From UBA3210 sp048359995 (GTDB lineage: Bacteria; Bacillota_I; Bacilli_A; RFN20; CAG-449), in assembly GCA_048359995.1 (NCBI GenBank), contig DBGCPK010000014.1, forward strand, positions 62,001 to 126,000: 64,000 nt of DNA. The letters are read 5' to 3'. The notes beneath the pieces were generated by a model. It saw only the letters and a list, made by a program, of their open reading frames with translations. It searched no databases and was not told the DNA's origin. Positions 8,432 through 16,766 of the stretch are shown piece by piece (the first letter of the stretch is position 1; each line of letters starts with the position of its first letter). Position numbers and translations under genes: made by a program.

Positions 8432-9055
8432 TCAGAAAATCGTCAGCTGTTCCTGTAAAACATCCCGAACCGGTCGGTACGAATACCTGTATAATCCTTT
8501 GATCGGTCCATACTTTTTCAGCAATTCCAAATGCTCTTTGGTCGGATATCCCTTGTGTTTGGCAAAACGATACTCGGGATACTTCTTATCGAGTTCCGAC
8601 ATAATCCTGTCACGGGTCACTTTCGCCAGAATGCTCGCCGCGGCGATGCACATCGCTCGGGCATCGCCCTTAACCAAACTCTCCTGCGGAATCTCGGTAA
8701 AAGTATTCAAAGGCATGCAGTCGGTCAGAATGTAATCGGGTCTGCATCCGCAGGAACGGATCGCTTCGATCATCCCCTTCCGCGAAGCCTCGTAAATATT
8801 GATACGGTCGATTTCTTCCGGAGAAATCTCGACAACCGAATAATACAATGCGTTTTTCTTGATCTCTTCGTAAAGAGTTTCGCGCTTTTTCTCGCTCAGT
8901 TTTTTGGAATCATCGATATCCTCGTTGACATAACCGACGGGGAGAATGCAGGAAGCGCAGACAACCGGTCCGCATAAAGGACCTCTTCCCGCCTCATCGC
9001 AACCGACAATCAAAGAATATCCGCGAGCGAAAAGGTGTTGTTCGTAATCTAACAT
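8432..9055 (-). CDS. rnhB: Ribonuclease HII
   Basis: RNase HII removes ribonucleotides embedded in DNA and degrades RNA of RNA-DNA hybrids. The 207-residue product has the catalytic start motif GCDEAGRGPLCGPVV, the DSKKLS motif, and the later conserved ILAKVTRD and HKGYPTKEH segments. The start overlaps the rbgA stop by 7 nt and has no good ribosome site immediately before it, so translation is probably coupled to rbgA. Confidence 0.97.
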   Translation of the reverse strand: MLDYEQHLFARGYSLIVGCDEAGRGPLCGPVVCASCILPVGYVNEDIDDSKKLSEKKRETLYEEIKKNALYYSVVEISPEEIDRINIYEASRKGMIEAIRSCGCRPDYILTDCMPLNTFTEIPQESLVKGDARAMCIAAASILAKVTRDRIMSELDKKYPEYRFAKHKGYPTKEHLELLKKYGPIKGLYRYSYRPVRDVLQEQLTIF

Positions 9056-9906
9056 TTTTCATCGAAAACCGATTTTACAATCAGCCCCTCCTTGAATTCT
9101 CTCAGCAGCAAGAGTTCTGCCTTTTCAATGTCGTATTCCCCTTGATTTGCGAGAAACCCGCGCCGTCTTGCGATTCCTTTCAAAATATCGGCATCGGAAA
9201 GAAGTTCTTCCTTTTGCAGCGCGTATCTTTGAAGCAATGCTTCCGGAAAACGGCTTTTCAGCATAGACAAAAGGTACTCGCAGAGTTCGCCGATCGGAGT
9301 GTTTTCCACCTTCATCGCACCGATCAACGCCAGACGAATGGCTACTTCGCGATTTTCGTAATTCGGAGGCAAAATTCCGGGAGTATCCAGAAGTTCGAGA
9401 GTTCCGTCCGCTTTGAGCCATTGTTGCGCCCGCGTATGCCCCGGAGTATCGGCTACCGACATCGAATTTCTCCCCGCCAAACGATTGATGAGCGTCGATT
9501 TTCCCACATTGGGAATTCCGACGATCATCGCTCTTATCGGCTGAGGTTTCATTCCCTTTTCGACGTATTTCCTTGCCCGTTCGCTCCCTTGATTTTCAAT
9601 GGCCTTTCGGATCGAAAAGATATCCGTGCGGCGATTCAAATCGGCAACGACGGGAGCGTAATTCAACGCGCGGTAAAACTCGACATACGGTTCGATTTCT
9701 TTCGCGTCGGAAAGGTCTTTTTTGGACATCACCAGCACTTTCTTTTTGTGCTCGATCAAATCGTTTAAATAGGAGTTTTTGCTGGAAAAAGGGCATCGGG
9801 AATCGACGATCTCTACCACGACGTCTATCCATTTCAGCCGTTCTTCGATTTGATGAAGGGCTTTTTGCATATGCCCCGGAAACCAATGTATTCCTTTCTG
9901 TTTCAT
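9049..9906 (-). CDS. rbgA: Ribosome biogenesis GTPase RbgA (YlqF)
   Basis: Circularly permuted GTPase needed for late assembly of the 50S subunit. The 285-residue protein starts with the conserved IHWFPGHMQKA. G motifs occur in permuted order: G4 (MSKKDLSD) first, then G1 (GIPNVGKSTLINRL) and G3 (LLDTPG). A helical C-terminal domain follows. It begins with a 4-nt ATGA overlap with the surE end. The pairing rbgA-rnhB is typical of Bacillota. Confidence 0.97.
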   Translation of the reverse strand: MKQKGIHWFPGHMQKALHQIEERLKWIDVVVEIVDSRCPFSSKNSYLNDLIEHKKKVLVMSKKDLSDAKEIEPYVEFYRALNYAPVVADLNRRTDIFSIRKAIENQGSERARKYVEKGMKPQPIRAMIVGIPNVGKSTLINRLAGRNSMSVADTPGHTRAQQWLKADGTLELLDTPGILPPNYENREVAIRLALIGAMKVENTPIGELCEYLLSMLKSRFPEALLQRYALQKEELLSDADILKGIARRRGFLANQGEYDIEKAELLLLREFKEGLIVKSVFDEKC

Positions 9907-10613
9907 TTCAAAATCCCCTCGATTTCCCTCAGAAGACGATCGTCGAAATAACTCCCCTTCAAAGGAGTGATTGAAATGTATCCCGCGCGGACTGCGCCGA
10001 CGTCAAAGCGCATATCGGTAGTTTGTTCCGTTTCTCTCTGAGAAAGAAACTGCCTTTCATTTTCTTCTTCTGTCCGATAGTGAATTTCGCGGATAAACAG
10101 TTCCGTCAGAAGAAAACCGCGTTCCTCTTTTCTTTCGGGAAAATTGACGTTGAAAAAATATTGTGAGGATAACCCGCCTCTTTCCAAAAGGAAATCGAGC
10201 GTTTTCTTCGCCATTCTTTCGATTTGAAAGAAGTCCTCTTTCCGTTTACAGGAAAAAGCGATTCCAGGAATTCCCGCGAGCAACCCCTGAATGCAAGCGC
10301 CGCAAGTTCCAGAATACAACGTATCCGCGCCGAGATTGTATCCGTCGTTACATCCGGATACGATCAAATCGATATTGGGAAAATGACAAACTCCGAATAT
10401 CACGCAATCGGAAGGAGAACCGTTCAGGCAATAAAAATTCTCTTCGATTTTTCGATAGTCGATTTTCTTTCGTATCGTCAAAGAAACGCTCTTGCCGGAC
10501 TGAGCGATTTCCGGCGCGACCGTGTAAACTTCTCCGTAATCTTCCAATACCTTTTTCAACCGCAAAAGCCCTTGGCTGAGATATCCGTCGTCGTTAGTCA
10601 GTAAAATTTTCAT
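9903..10613 (-). CDS. surE: 5'-nucleotidase SurE
   Basis: SurE is a metal-dependent survival-type acid phosphatase acting on nucleoside monophosphates. The 236-residue product begins with the metal-binding motif LLTNDDGYLSQGL. It also has VAPEIAQSGKS and VSGCNDGYNLGADTLYSGTCG, which correspond to the family's VAP..NQSG and SGIN.G.N....YSGTV motifs. It overlaps the preceding pyrophosphatase gene by 20 nt. Its placement beside a nucleotide-pool sanitising enzyme suggests a shared nucleotide-housekeeping role (inference). Confidence 0.95.
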   Translation of the reverse strand: MKILLTNDDGYLSQGLLRLKKVLEDYGEVYTVAPEIAQSGKSVSLTIRKKIDYRKIEENFYCLNGSPSDCVIFGVCHFPNIDLIVSGCNDGYNLGADTLYSGTCGACIQGLLAGIPGIAFSCKRKEDFFQIERMAKKTLDFLLERGGLSSQYFFNVNFPERKEERGFLLTELFIREIHYRTEEENERQFLSQRETEQTTDMRFDVGAVRAGYISITPLKGSYFDDRLLREIEGILK

Positions 10614-11193
10614 AGAAATTCTCCTTGAAATAGGCGATCAATTTTTCCGATGCTCTGGCGCGATGGGATATTCGATTTTTGACATTCTCTCCCAAACAGG
10701 CAAAACTTTCCCCGTAACCGTCCGGCACGAAAATCGGATCGTACCCGAAGCCGGCATTTCCCGTCGGTCGTTCGGCAATCGTCCCCGTGCATTCCCCGAA
10801 GAACGCTATCGGCTTTTCTATCAAATTGATCAAGGTAATGCAACACACGAATCGGGCGGTTCGGTCCTTTCCTTCGATGCGGCGAAGAATCTCCGCCCAC
10901 TTCGTCGGATAGGGCGTGTTTTCCCCTAAAAAGCGCGAAGTTTCCACCCCGAGAATATCCGGCAGCGATGGAATGATCAAACCCGAATCGTCCGCGAGAA
11001 CGATCTTGTCCGTTTGCGCGGCGCACGCGCGGGCTTTGATCAGGGAATTCTCCTCGAATGTCGCGCCGTTTTCTTCGGGAGAGCAAAAAATCTCCGCTTC
11101 TTTCATCGATAAAATCTTTCCGCGCCAACCGCGGAAAATTTCCCTGTATTCTTCGATTTTATGAAGATTATTGCTTGCAATTACGATATCCAT
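10594..11193 (-). CDS. rdgB: XTP/dITP pyrophosphatase (Ham1/RdgB family)
   Basis: House-cleaning nucleotide pyrophosphatase that removes non-canonical purine nucleotides (XTP, dITP). The 199-residue protein begins with IVIASNNLHKIEEY, matching the family N-terminal (S/T)xNxxKxxE motif. It has EENSLIKARACA, LADDSGL and the later GFGYDPIFVPDGYG motif. It starts 2 nt after the lepB stop, so it belongs to the lepB-ham1-surE-rbgA-rnhB operon. Confidence 0.96.
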   Translation of the reverse strand: MDIVIASNNLHKIEEYREIFRGWRGKILSMKEAEIFCSPEENGATFEENSLIKARACAAQTDKIVLADDSGLIIPSLPDILGVETSRFLGENTPYPTKWAEILRRIEGKDRTARFVCCITLINLIEKPIAFFGECTGTIAERPTGNAGFGYDPIFVPDGYGESFACLGENVKNRISHRARASEKLIAYFKENFYENFTD

Positions 11194-11195
11194 CT

Positions 11196-11777
11196 CTATA
11201 ACACCTCATTCAAAAATTTCAAAGGAAAATAAGTTTTCTGTCCGTCTTCGTTCTCTTTTCCATACGTGCAGACCATCTTTCCGACGATCGTATCCGATTC
11301 GATCGCGCCGAAATACCTCGAGTCATAACTCACGCTGCGGTTATCTCCCAATACAAAATACTGATCGGAAGCGAGATTCACTTCCATGCGGGCTATGTTT
11401 TTCAATTGATAAGTATAGGAGAACTGATCTTCATCGAGATAATTCTGACGTATTTCTTTTCCGTCGACAAGAATCGTCCCGTCGTAGCGGATTTGGACCG
11501 TTTCATTCGGCAGTCCGATAACCCTTTTGACCAATTTGGATTCGCTTCCGTCGACGCCCGAATGAGAAAAGACGATAATATCGTTTCTGCCGATTCCCTT
11601 TAAGAGGCGATCCCGACGCACGTAAACACCGAGTTGACCATCCTGTAAGGTGCTTTGCATCGAACTTCCGCTGATCAAAACCTTTTCGCAACACAGATTG
11701 AAATAAAGCGAAAACGCGCCGAAAAGAACGACGACCAAGATGATGAAAGACAACAGAACTCTTTTGAATATTTTCAT
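11196..11777 (-). CDS. lepB: Type I signal peptidase
   Basis: Membrane-bound signal peptidase that cleaves secretory signal peptides. The 193-residue protein has one N-terminal membrane segment (about residues 6-27), the catalytic Ser in the GSSMQSTL box (Ser39), the Lys-containing box KLVKRVIGLP and the GDNRSVSYDSR box. The start at 11777 has AGGAGAGG upstream and begins just before the membrane segment. It heads a tight operon and has its own -10 element after the rplS terminator. Confidence 0.96.
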   Translation of the reverse strand: MKIFKRVLLSFIILVVVLFGAFSLYFNLCCEKVLISGSSMQSTLQDGQLGVYVRRDRLLKGIGRNDIIVFSHSGVDGSESKLVKRVIGLPNETVQIRYDGTILVDGKEIRQNYLDEDQFSYTYQLKNIARMEVNLASDQYFVLGDNRSVSYDSRYFGAIESDTIVGKMVCTYGKENEDGQKTYFPLKFLNEVL

Positions 11778-11796
11778 CTGACCTCTCCTTTTTTTC

Positions 11797-11825
11797 ATTA
11801 TAACGCAAAACGCGAGTCTTAAAAA
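11797..11825 (-). promoter_or_regulatory. Promoter of the lepB operon
   Basis: A perfect TATAAT -10 on the minus strand (11797-11802), 17-nt spacer and a weak -35 TTTTTA (11820-11825). Transcription would begin near 11790, giving a leader of about 14 nt that consists mostly of the ribosome site. The -35 overlaps the edge of the rplS terminator. Confidence 0.5.
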
Positions 11826-11826
11826 C

Positions 11827-11860
11827 AAAAAGACTTCCCGAAATCGAGGAAAGCCTTTTT
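11827..11860 (-). terminator. Terminator after rplS
   Basis: A 13-bp hairpin (two G-U wobbles, 8-nt loop) with A-run and T-run flanks. On the minus strand it ends in TCTTTTTGTTTTT. The symmetric flanks could also let it stop plus-strand transcription. It separates monocistronic rplS from the lepB operon. Confidence 0.8.
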
Positions 11861-11870
11861 CAATGAACGA

Positions 11871-12218
11871 TTACAGCACTTCTTTCAGACGCGCGGATTT
11901 TCCGGATCTATTTCGAATGAAGTAGATCTTCTTTCTTCTGACTTTTCCGTGTTTGACCACCTGAATCGAAGAAATGACCGGAGAGTTTACCGGGAAGGTT
12001 CTTTCGACACCGATTCCCGACGACATTTTTCTTACGATAAATGTTTCGCTCACTCCTGAGCCGCGACGTGCAATGACAACACCTTGGAATACTTGTATTC
12101 TTTCTTTGCCATTTTCAATAATCCGAACATTGACTTTGATCGTATCGCCGGTGACAAATTTCGGAAGATCGCTCCGAATTTGGCTCTTGCTGATCGTATC
12201 CACCAACTGGTTATTCAT
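11871..12218 (-). CDS. rplS: 50S ribosomal protein L19
   Basis: Large-subunit protein at the 30S-50S interface. The 115-residue product has the L19 segments FVTGDTIKVNVRIIENGKER, VFQGVVIARRGSGVSETF, GIGVERTFPVNSP and a basic C-terminus (GKVRRKKIYFIRNRSGKSARL). The start at 12218 has AAAGGAG about 10 nt upstream. In most Bacillota it follows trmD directly. Here trmD lies more than 40 kb away with the carbohydrate island between, and rplS has its own promoter and leader. Confidence 0.97.
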   Translation of the reverse strand: MNNQLVDTISKSQIRSDLPKFVTGDTIKVNVRIIENGKERIQVFQGVVIARRGSGVSETFIVRKMSSGIGVERTFPVNSPVISSIQVVKHGKVRRKKIYFIRNRSGKSARLKEVL

Positions 12219-12237
12219 TGAAGACACGCTCCTTTCA

Positions 12238-12263
12238 AGTATATCCGCCGATAAGCGGATACT
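12238..12263 (-). promoter_or_regulatory. rplS leader hairpin (L19-leader candidate)
   Basis: The roughly 55-nt 5' leader contains a stem AGTATCCGC / GCGGATA(T)ACT with a 6-nt loop that ends a few nt before the Shine-Dalgarno site. L19 leaders are known in Bacillota as sites of ribosomal-protein feedback. I can see the hairpin and its position but cannot confirm the family. Confidence 0.45.
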
Positions 12264-12280
12264 GCATTTCATGCTAAGTA

Positions 12281-12309
12281 ATAATACCAAAAGCAAAAAC
12301 AAAATACAA
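12281..12309 (-). promoter_or_regulatory. Promoter of rplS
   Basis: Minus-strand -35 TTGTAT (12304-12309), exact 17-nt spacer, and -10 TATTAT (12281-12286). Transcription would start near 12274, about 55 nt before the rplS start. Confidence 0.7.
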
Positions 12310-12395
12310 GCAATATTTTTCGGTAGAAAAAAGAAAATGCGTTACACGGCAAAAAGAAAGATAACGACCTCCGATTGAAGTGAATTTTTGCAATT

Positions 12396-12570
12396 CCGCC
12401 AAGTCTCGGCGGTCCGCTCATCATCAAAATCGACGGGTTGCATTATAGGTATCGTCGATATAGCGATTTTGGCTTGCAATTACAAATCGGATATATTCGT
12501 GAACGGGTATTTCTTATCTTCTATCGAAGAGGATATGATCACATTCGCGCGAACATCGCTTTGTTCACGA
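12396..12570. other. Gene-free interval with nested inverted repeats
   Basis: No convincing gene lies between the rplS promoter (12309) and the lacZ promoter (12622). The interval holds four inverted repeats: CCGCC/GGCGG (12396-12412); AAAATCG/CGATTTT (12426-12432 with 12464-12470); TCGTGAAC/GTTCACGA (12497-12504 with 12563-12570); and, nested in the last, an 8-bp hairpin TATCTTCT/AGAGGATA (12515-12535). They could form a small structured RNA or mark the edge of inserted DNA. I see no known RNA family. Confidence 0.35.
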
Positions 12571-12621
12571 TAAGAGTCCTTTATCGCTCAAATCAAAAAG
12601 ACTTATGCGGCGATCCGACGG

Positions 12622-12651
12622 TTTACATCGATTCGCGGTATCTGTTATAAT
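12622..12651 (+). promoter_or_regulatory. Promoter of lacZ
   Basis: -35 TTTACA (12622-12627), 18-nt spacer, and perfect -10 TATAAT (12646-12651). A 17-bp palindrome, GTTATA-ATCGA-TATAAC (12644-12660), overlaps the -10, which is where a repressor would occlude polymerase. Confidence 0.65.
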
Positions 12652-12736
12652 CGATATAACGATGCCTTTCAGGAATGAACGGGATCGTAACTTTGCAAAG
12701 GCATTTCAAAATTTTATGAGAATGCACGATATATCG
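12644..12736 (+). promoter_or_regulatory. lacZ operator and leader structures
   Basis: Three elements lie between the -10 and the start codon. The first is the -10-overlapping palindrome (12644-12660). The second is an inverted repeat ATGCCTTT/AAAGGCAT (12662-12669 and 12697-12704) that would form a long-loop stem in the leader. The third is a perfect 10-bp palindrome CGATATATCG (12727-12736) touching the Shine-Dalgarno sequence. No regulator gene is adjacent. Confidence 0.45.
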
Positions 12737-12744
12737 AGGTAACC

Positions 12745-15483
12745 ATGAAAAATATCCAAGACCTATATAAGATTGCAACCGCTTCGATCAATACGTTGCC
12801 GATGTCGAATTACTTCGATGTTGACGGTGGCTATAAAAAGGAAATCAAAGATTGGAAATTTGCATATCAGAAATCGTTTGATTTCAATCAAGCCCTCTAT
12901 GCGGAACCCGATTTGGAAATCCAAACTCCCTTTATGGGCGAGTTACACGGATATGGAAAACCGTGGTATTCGAACGACCGCTATCTGTTTCCTTATCTCC
13001 CTCCTTATATTCTCGGGGACACCCCCTGCCAGATCTTCGTTCATGAAGAAGATATCGAAATCGACGAAAATGAATACATTTTGCAGATCGAAGGAATAGA
13101 TAATGCATATTATCTGTTTGTCAATAAACAATTCGTCGGCTTCTCCAACATTTCGCACTGTGTTCAAAAATTCGATATTAAAAAATACCTGATAAACGGT
13201 AAAAATACTTTTCGGCTGATGGTCATAAAATTTACTCCTTCTTCTTATTTGGAATGCCAAGATAAAATCAGATTGTCCGGAATTTTCAGACCGATTTATT
13301 TGATAAAGCGAAGACCGAATTATCTCGAAAACTACAAAATCGAAGTCGATCTCAAAGATGATAAAGGGATCGTCTTCATTCGCGCTTCAAAGGAAATAAA
13401 GGCGACTTTTTTAGGCGAAGAAAAGCAAGGAAAAGAGATTGCTTTCGAAGTAGAAAATCCCAGACTTTGGAACAGCGAAGACCCTTATTTGTATTCTTTG
13501 AAAATCGAATGTGCCGGCGAGACTATTTATCAAAATGTGGGAATCAGGAAAATCGAAGTCATCGGCAATCGACTGCTGCTCAATCGTAAACTATTTAAAA
13601 TGAAAGGCGTCAACAGGCATTCGTTCTCCTCTTATGGTTATAGCGAGACGATGGAAGATATGAAAAAAGATATTGATTTAATGAAAAAACTCAATGTCAA
13701 CGCAGTCAGAACATCGCATTATCCGGCAGATCCTCGATTTTACGATCTTTGCGACAAATACGGAATCTATGTCATTTCGGAAGCCGACGTAGAGACGCAC
13801 GGCGTTACACGCCAAGACGGATGCTATTCGATGAATAAATGGGATCAGATTATTTCTTCTCCTCTCTTTTACGATCAACTCTTGGAACGGGAATTATCGA
13901 ATGTCGTCACGAACCAAAATCACCCTTCGGTGATCGTCTTTTCTTTGGGAAACGAATCGGGTTTTGGCGAATCTTTCGTGCGATTGTCCAAAGAAATTCA
14001 AAAGATCGACAGCCGCCCTTTGCATTACGAGGGAGCTTACCGCAATATCGACGGCAAAGGATTCTTTGAAGAAAATGTACTCGGCATGTATTCCCGAATG
14101 TATCCGCCGATCGACTATTGCGAAAACGAAGTTCCGAAGATGGATCGTCCGTTTGTACTTTGCGAATATGCGCACGCAATGGGCAATTCGTTAGGTGAAC
14201 TGAAAGAATATACCGACGCTTTCTGGAAACACGATAATTTTTTTGGGGTGTTCGTGTGGGAATGGTTAAATCAATTCATCGTCATAGACGGAAAAGAATG
14301 TTATGGAGGTGATTTTAACGAATCCTTTCACGATCGGGAATTCTGCGTCGACGGCTTGATCGATCCCGACCGAAGTCTCACATCGCAAGTGTACGAATTG
14401 AGAGAATGCTATGCTCCGATAAAATATCGAGTGGACGGCAATCGAGTGATGGTCTTCAATCGGTATGATTTCAGAACTTTGGCCCATCTCCGATTTGAAA
14501 TCGAAACGCAAGCGAACGGAAAGACTATAAGCAAAATGGTCAGAGAATTAAACACGTCGCCGAAAAAAGAAGATATTTTATGCGCACTTCCCGAACAAGA
14601 AGAGCATCGATACGTATCTTTGCTGATCAAACTATATAACGAAGAAAACATACTCATTTCAAAACAAAGCATTTTCTTGGAACCGAAGAGAGATTTCTCT
14701 TATGATAGAAGAGGCGGAAAGATAGAGTATTCGCTGAACGAAAGCGATTTAATCGAAGAAATCAAGGTCAACGGAAAGGTTCTCTTCAAAGGAATGAAGT
14801 TTCAATTAAACCGACCTTACATCTCCAACGACAGAAATTTCTCTTCTTTCTACGATCATATACGCATTCAAAATGCAGAATTTTTCGTTACCGATAAGCA
14901 CATTTCACGCCAAGAAATAGAGCTAAACGGCTATATTGCCAATCCCTCTTTATCGCCTTTCTATAAAGTCAAGATAAAATACATTCTAAAAGACGCCTCT
15001 TTGCGCGTGGAATCTCATATGGAGAGAATGATGGATTATGACGGTCCTTTGAGATTCGGAGTGATCTTCGAACTGCCGGATAAGTATCAGGATATCGAAT
15101 ATCTTGGATTAGAAGGCGAATCTTATATCGACAGACATCAAGGGAATAGTTTCGGACTTTTCAACATTCGGATCGATGACAATTACCGTTACGTCGTCCC
15201 TCAGCAAGGAAACGATCACTTTCATACGATCTATTTAAAATTAAAAGCGGATAATGTAGTTATCAAAGCAGACCAACCTTTCTCTTTTAACTATGACTGC
15301 TTTATCGAAAAAGACTATAAAGCACACCGAAGCGAAATGAAAAATACCGACAAGAGATATTTATCTATCGACTACAAGATGAGAGGGGTGGGAACTTCCT
15401 CTTGCGGACCGATTGTTCAAGACAAATACAAGATAAAAGAAAGAGAATTCGATTTTAATTTCGATATCTTTCTCGTTCGATAA
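12745..15483 (+). CDS. lacZ: GH2 beta-galactosidase (LacZ type)
   Basis: Cytoplasmic family GH2 beta-galactosidase, 912 residues, no signal peptide. It has an N-terminal jelly roll, an Ig-like domain, a TIM barrel opening with GVNRHSFSSYGYSETMEDM, and a C-terminal beta-galactosidase small-chain domain. The proposed acid/base is Glu404 in SLGNESGFG and the nucleophile Glu474 in LCEYAHAMGNSLGEL, matching E. coli LacZ motifs. It is shorter than the 1023-residue E. coli enzyme. This is the only plus-strand gene between 0 and 53.6 kb. It is visibly richer in A/T than the core genes, and no lactose permease is next to it, which suggests separate acquisition. A PTS or ABC partner elsewhere is likely. 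Confidence 0.95.
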   Translation: MKNIQDLYKIATASINTLPMSNYFDVDGGYKKEIKDWKFAYQKSFDFNQALYAEPDLEIQTPFMGELHGYGKPWYSNDRYLFPYLPPYILGDTPCQIFVHEEDIEIDENEYILQIEGIDNAYYLFVNKQFVGFSNISHCVQKFDIKKYLINGKNTFRLMVIKFTPSSYLECQDKIRLSGIFRPIYLIKRRPNYLENYKIEVDLKDDKGIVFIRASKEIKATFLGEEKQGKEIAFEVENPRLWNSEDPYLYSLKIECAGETIYQNVGIRKIEVIGNRLLLNRKLFKMKGVNRHSFSSYGYSETMEDMKKDIDLMKKLNVNAVRTSHYPADPRFYDLCDKYGIYVISEADVETHGVTRQDGCYSMNKWDQIISSPLFYDQLLERELSNVVTNQNHPSVIVFSLGNESGFGESFVRLSKEIQKIDSRPLHYEGAYRNIDGKGFFEENVLGMYSRMYPPIDYCENEVPKMDRPFVLCEYAHAMGNSLGELKEYTDAFWKHDNFFGVFVWEWLNQFIVIDGKECYGGDFNESFHDREFCVDGLIDPDRSLTSQVYELRECYAPIKYRVDGNRVMVFNRYDFRTLAHLRFEIETQANGKTISKMVRELNTSPKKEDILCALPEQEEHRYVSLLIKLYNEENILISKQSIFLEPKRDFSYDRRGGKIEYSLNESDLIEEIKVNGKVLFKGMKFQLNRPYISNDRNFSSFYDHIRIQNAEFFVTDKHISRQEIELNGYIANPSLSPFYKVKIKYILKDASLRVESHMERMMDYDGPLRFGVIFELPDKYQDIEYLGLEGESYIDRHQGNSFGLFNIRIDDNYRYVVPQQGNDHFHTIYLKLKADNVVIKADQPFSFNYDCFIEKDYKAHRSEMKNTDKRYLSIDYKMRGVGTSSCGPIVQDKYKIKEREFDFNFDIFLVR

Positions 15484-15573
15484 GCGATTGCAGAAATGCA
15501 AAGTGCCTTGAAAGTAAAGAAAAACGATAAATCATCGGATTTTTCACTTCATACTGCTTTCTCCTCTTATCGT

Positions 15574-16095
15574 TTATTCTTTAACCAATCGCCAAATACG
15601 TAATACTTTCGGAATAAAGTTTTCGTTTATACTATTTAAATAGGAATCATATTTCCGATTCAGCATATATATTTCTTTGTTAAGTATAAATAAATAGAAA
15701 TAATCAATATATGTAATGTTATCTATTTCATACGAGCCGCTTGCTTCAAGGACATTTTCTGCTTTAATCAGTTTTTCCAATGTGTCTTCTTTACAATAAG
15801 CGTCGTTTTGTGCCTTATATGCATTTGTATTTTCAATCCACATCTCCGATGTAAGTGTAGAAAAACCAAGAGATTCATTAAAACCTTCCACATATCCCGT
15901 CATCGACAGATTTATTTCATCAACAATGACTTCAAAATCTCCCGGAATCCAAGATAATGCACCTTGTTGATAAATCAACTTCGCCGTATACGTTCCCGTT
16001 TCGATCTCGGTATCGTAGATGTCCTTGCGCTGACAGCCGGACAAGGTAATGATGAACAAGAAAACAAGAGATAATCTTTGGAACGGAACGCGCAT
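15574..16095 (-). CDS. Exported lipoprotein of unknown function
   Basis: A 173-residue protein with a signal peptide and lipobox (TLSGC, Cys21), so it is probably anchored to the outer face of the membrane. I recognise no domain. The mature part is acidic, rich in Tyr, Asn and Ile, and A/T-rich at DNA level like lacZ. AAAGGGG precedes the start. It is monocistronic, tail-to-tail with lacZ. A loose inverted repeat (15522-15530 with 15567-15575) lies at the junction. Confidence 0.75.
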   Translation of the reverse strand: MRVPFQRLSLVFLFIITLSGCQRKDIYDTEIETGTYTAKLIYQQGALSWIPGDFEVIVDEINLSMTGYVEGFNESLGFSTLTSEMWIENTNAYKAQNDAYCKEDTLEKLIKAENVLEASGSYEIDNITYIDYFYLFILNKEIYMLNRKYDSYLNSINENFIPKVLRIWRLVKE

Positions 16096-16143
16096 ATTTC
16101 CCCTTTCTTCTCTTTTGAGACAAATCGTTTCTTTTCTTTTTTT

Positions 16144-16172
16144 ATGTTATCATTACATCTGATTTTTCTCAA
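16144..16172 (-). promoter_or_regulatory. Promoter of the 15.6-16.1 kb lipoprotein gene
   Basis: Minus-strand -35 TTGAGA (16167-16172), 17-nt spacer, and -10 TAACAT (16144-16149). The remaining sequence up to the terminator at 16298 shows no gene or strong repeat. Confidence 0.45.
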
Positions 16173-16292
16173 GACCGAAATGACGAATCTCCCGATAGTT
16201 CATTCTCTTGATTTAATTTTTTGATTTTCTTCCTTCACAATCTACAGAGTCTTTTCCTTTCATCATTCAAGCTTAAAAAAAACGAAATCGTC

Positions 16293-16325
16293 AAAAAAAA
16301 TCGACTACTTGGCGATAGTCGATTT
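16293..16325 (-). terminator. Terminator of the fructan operon
   Basis: A perfect 10-bp stem (AAATCGACTA/TAGTCGATTT, 16298-16325) with an 8-nt loop is followed on the minus strand by an eight-T run (16293-16300). It is the first good terminator after the gene string that starts at 36898. Confidence 0.85.
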
Positions 16326-16386
16326 CAAAAACAGAATTGTCGGTTTTATTCGGTTTTGCGGTTTTCTCTGTTTTTTCTCTTTTAAC

Positions 16387-16764
16387 TTATATCCTTTCCG
16401 ACCAGCCGTTTTCAGATTCGTCTTTTTGCCAAACGGCCGTCAAATAGAGATCGCTTTCGAAAGTGTAAATTCCCGAGAGAATTTCCTTTTTATTTTGATC
16501 TGTCCACTTCTCGAAAATATAACCTTCCGCTTCCGGAATTGCCAATTCGAAATACTCTCCCGCGATCACTTCCTGACTCAACGTTTCGATAACCGCGTCA
16601 GGCAATTCTCCTAAATCGTAATGGATCGTGTATTTCATGACGATGCGTTCGGAGGAATTTTCCGACGCAATTTGAGAAATAGAAGAACTCTTTTCGCTAC
16701 CGGTACAGGATATCAAAGTTCCTGCAAAAACAAGGCTTAAAATTCCAATCAAAAGCTTTTTCAT
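16387..16764 (-). CDS. Small lipoprotein with one InlB-type B-repeat
   Basis: A 125-residue lipoprotein (lipobox LISC, Cys20) with a Ser-rich linker. One complete Listeria-Bacteroides repeat / InlB B-repeat (Flg_new-type) domain spans about residues 43-113: YTIHYDLG ... IPEAEGYIFEKWTDQ ... LYLTAVW. Such beta-grasp repeats occur in Gram-positive surface proteins and have no enzymatic role. It is the last gene of the fructan operon. It starts immediately after the preceding stop without a clear ribosome site, so coupling is likely. The function is unknown; surface scaffolding or substrate display is possible. Confidence 0.8.
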   Translation of the reverse strand: MKKLLIGILSLVFAGTLISCTGSEKSSSISQIASENSSERIVMKYTIHYDLGELPDAVIETLSQEVIAGEYFELAIPEAEGYIFEKWTDQNKKEILSGIYTFESDLYLTAVWQKDESENGWSERI

Positions 16765-16766
16765 CG

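Noticed and set aside
12426..12570. T-box or known riboswitch upstream of lacZ
   Set aside because: None of the conserved sequence blocks of T-boxes or common riboswitches is present, only generic inverted repeats.
15522..15575. Inverted repeat AAACGATAA/TTATCGTTT at the lacZ-lipoprotein junction as a shared terminator
   Set aside because: The loop of about 36 nt is too long and there is no U-run, so I do not claim a terminator.
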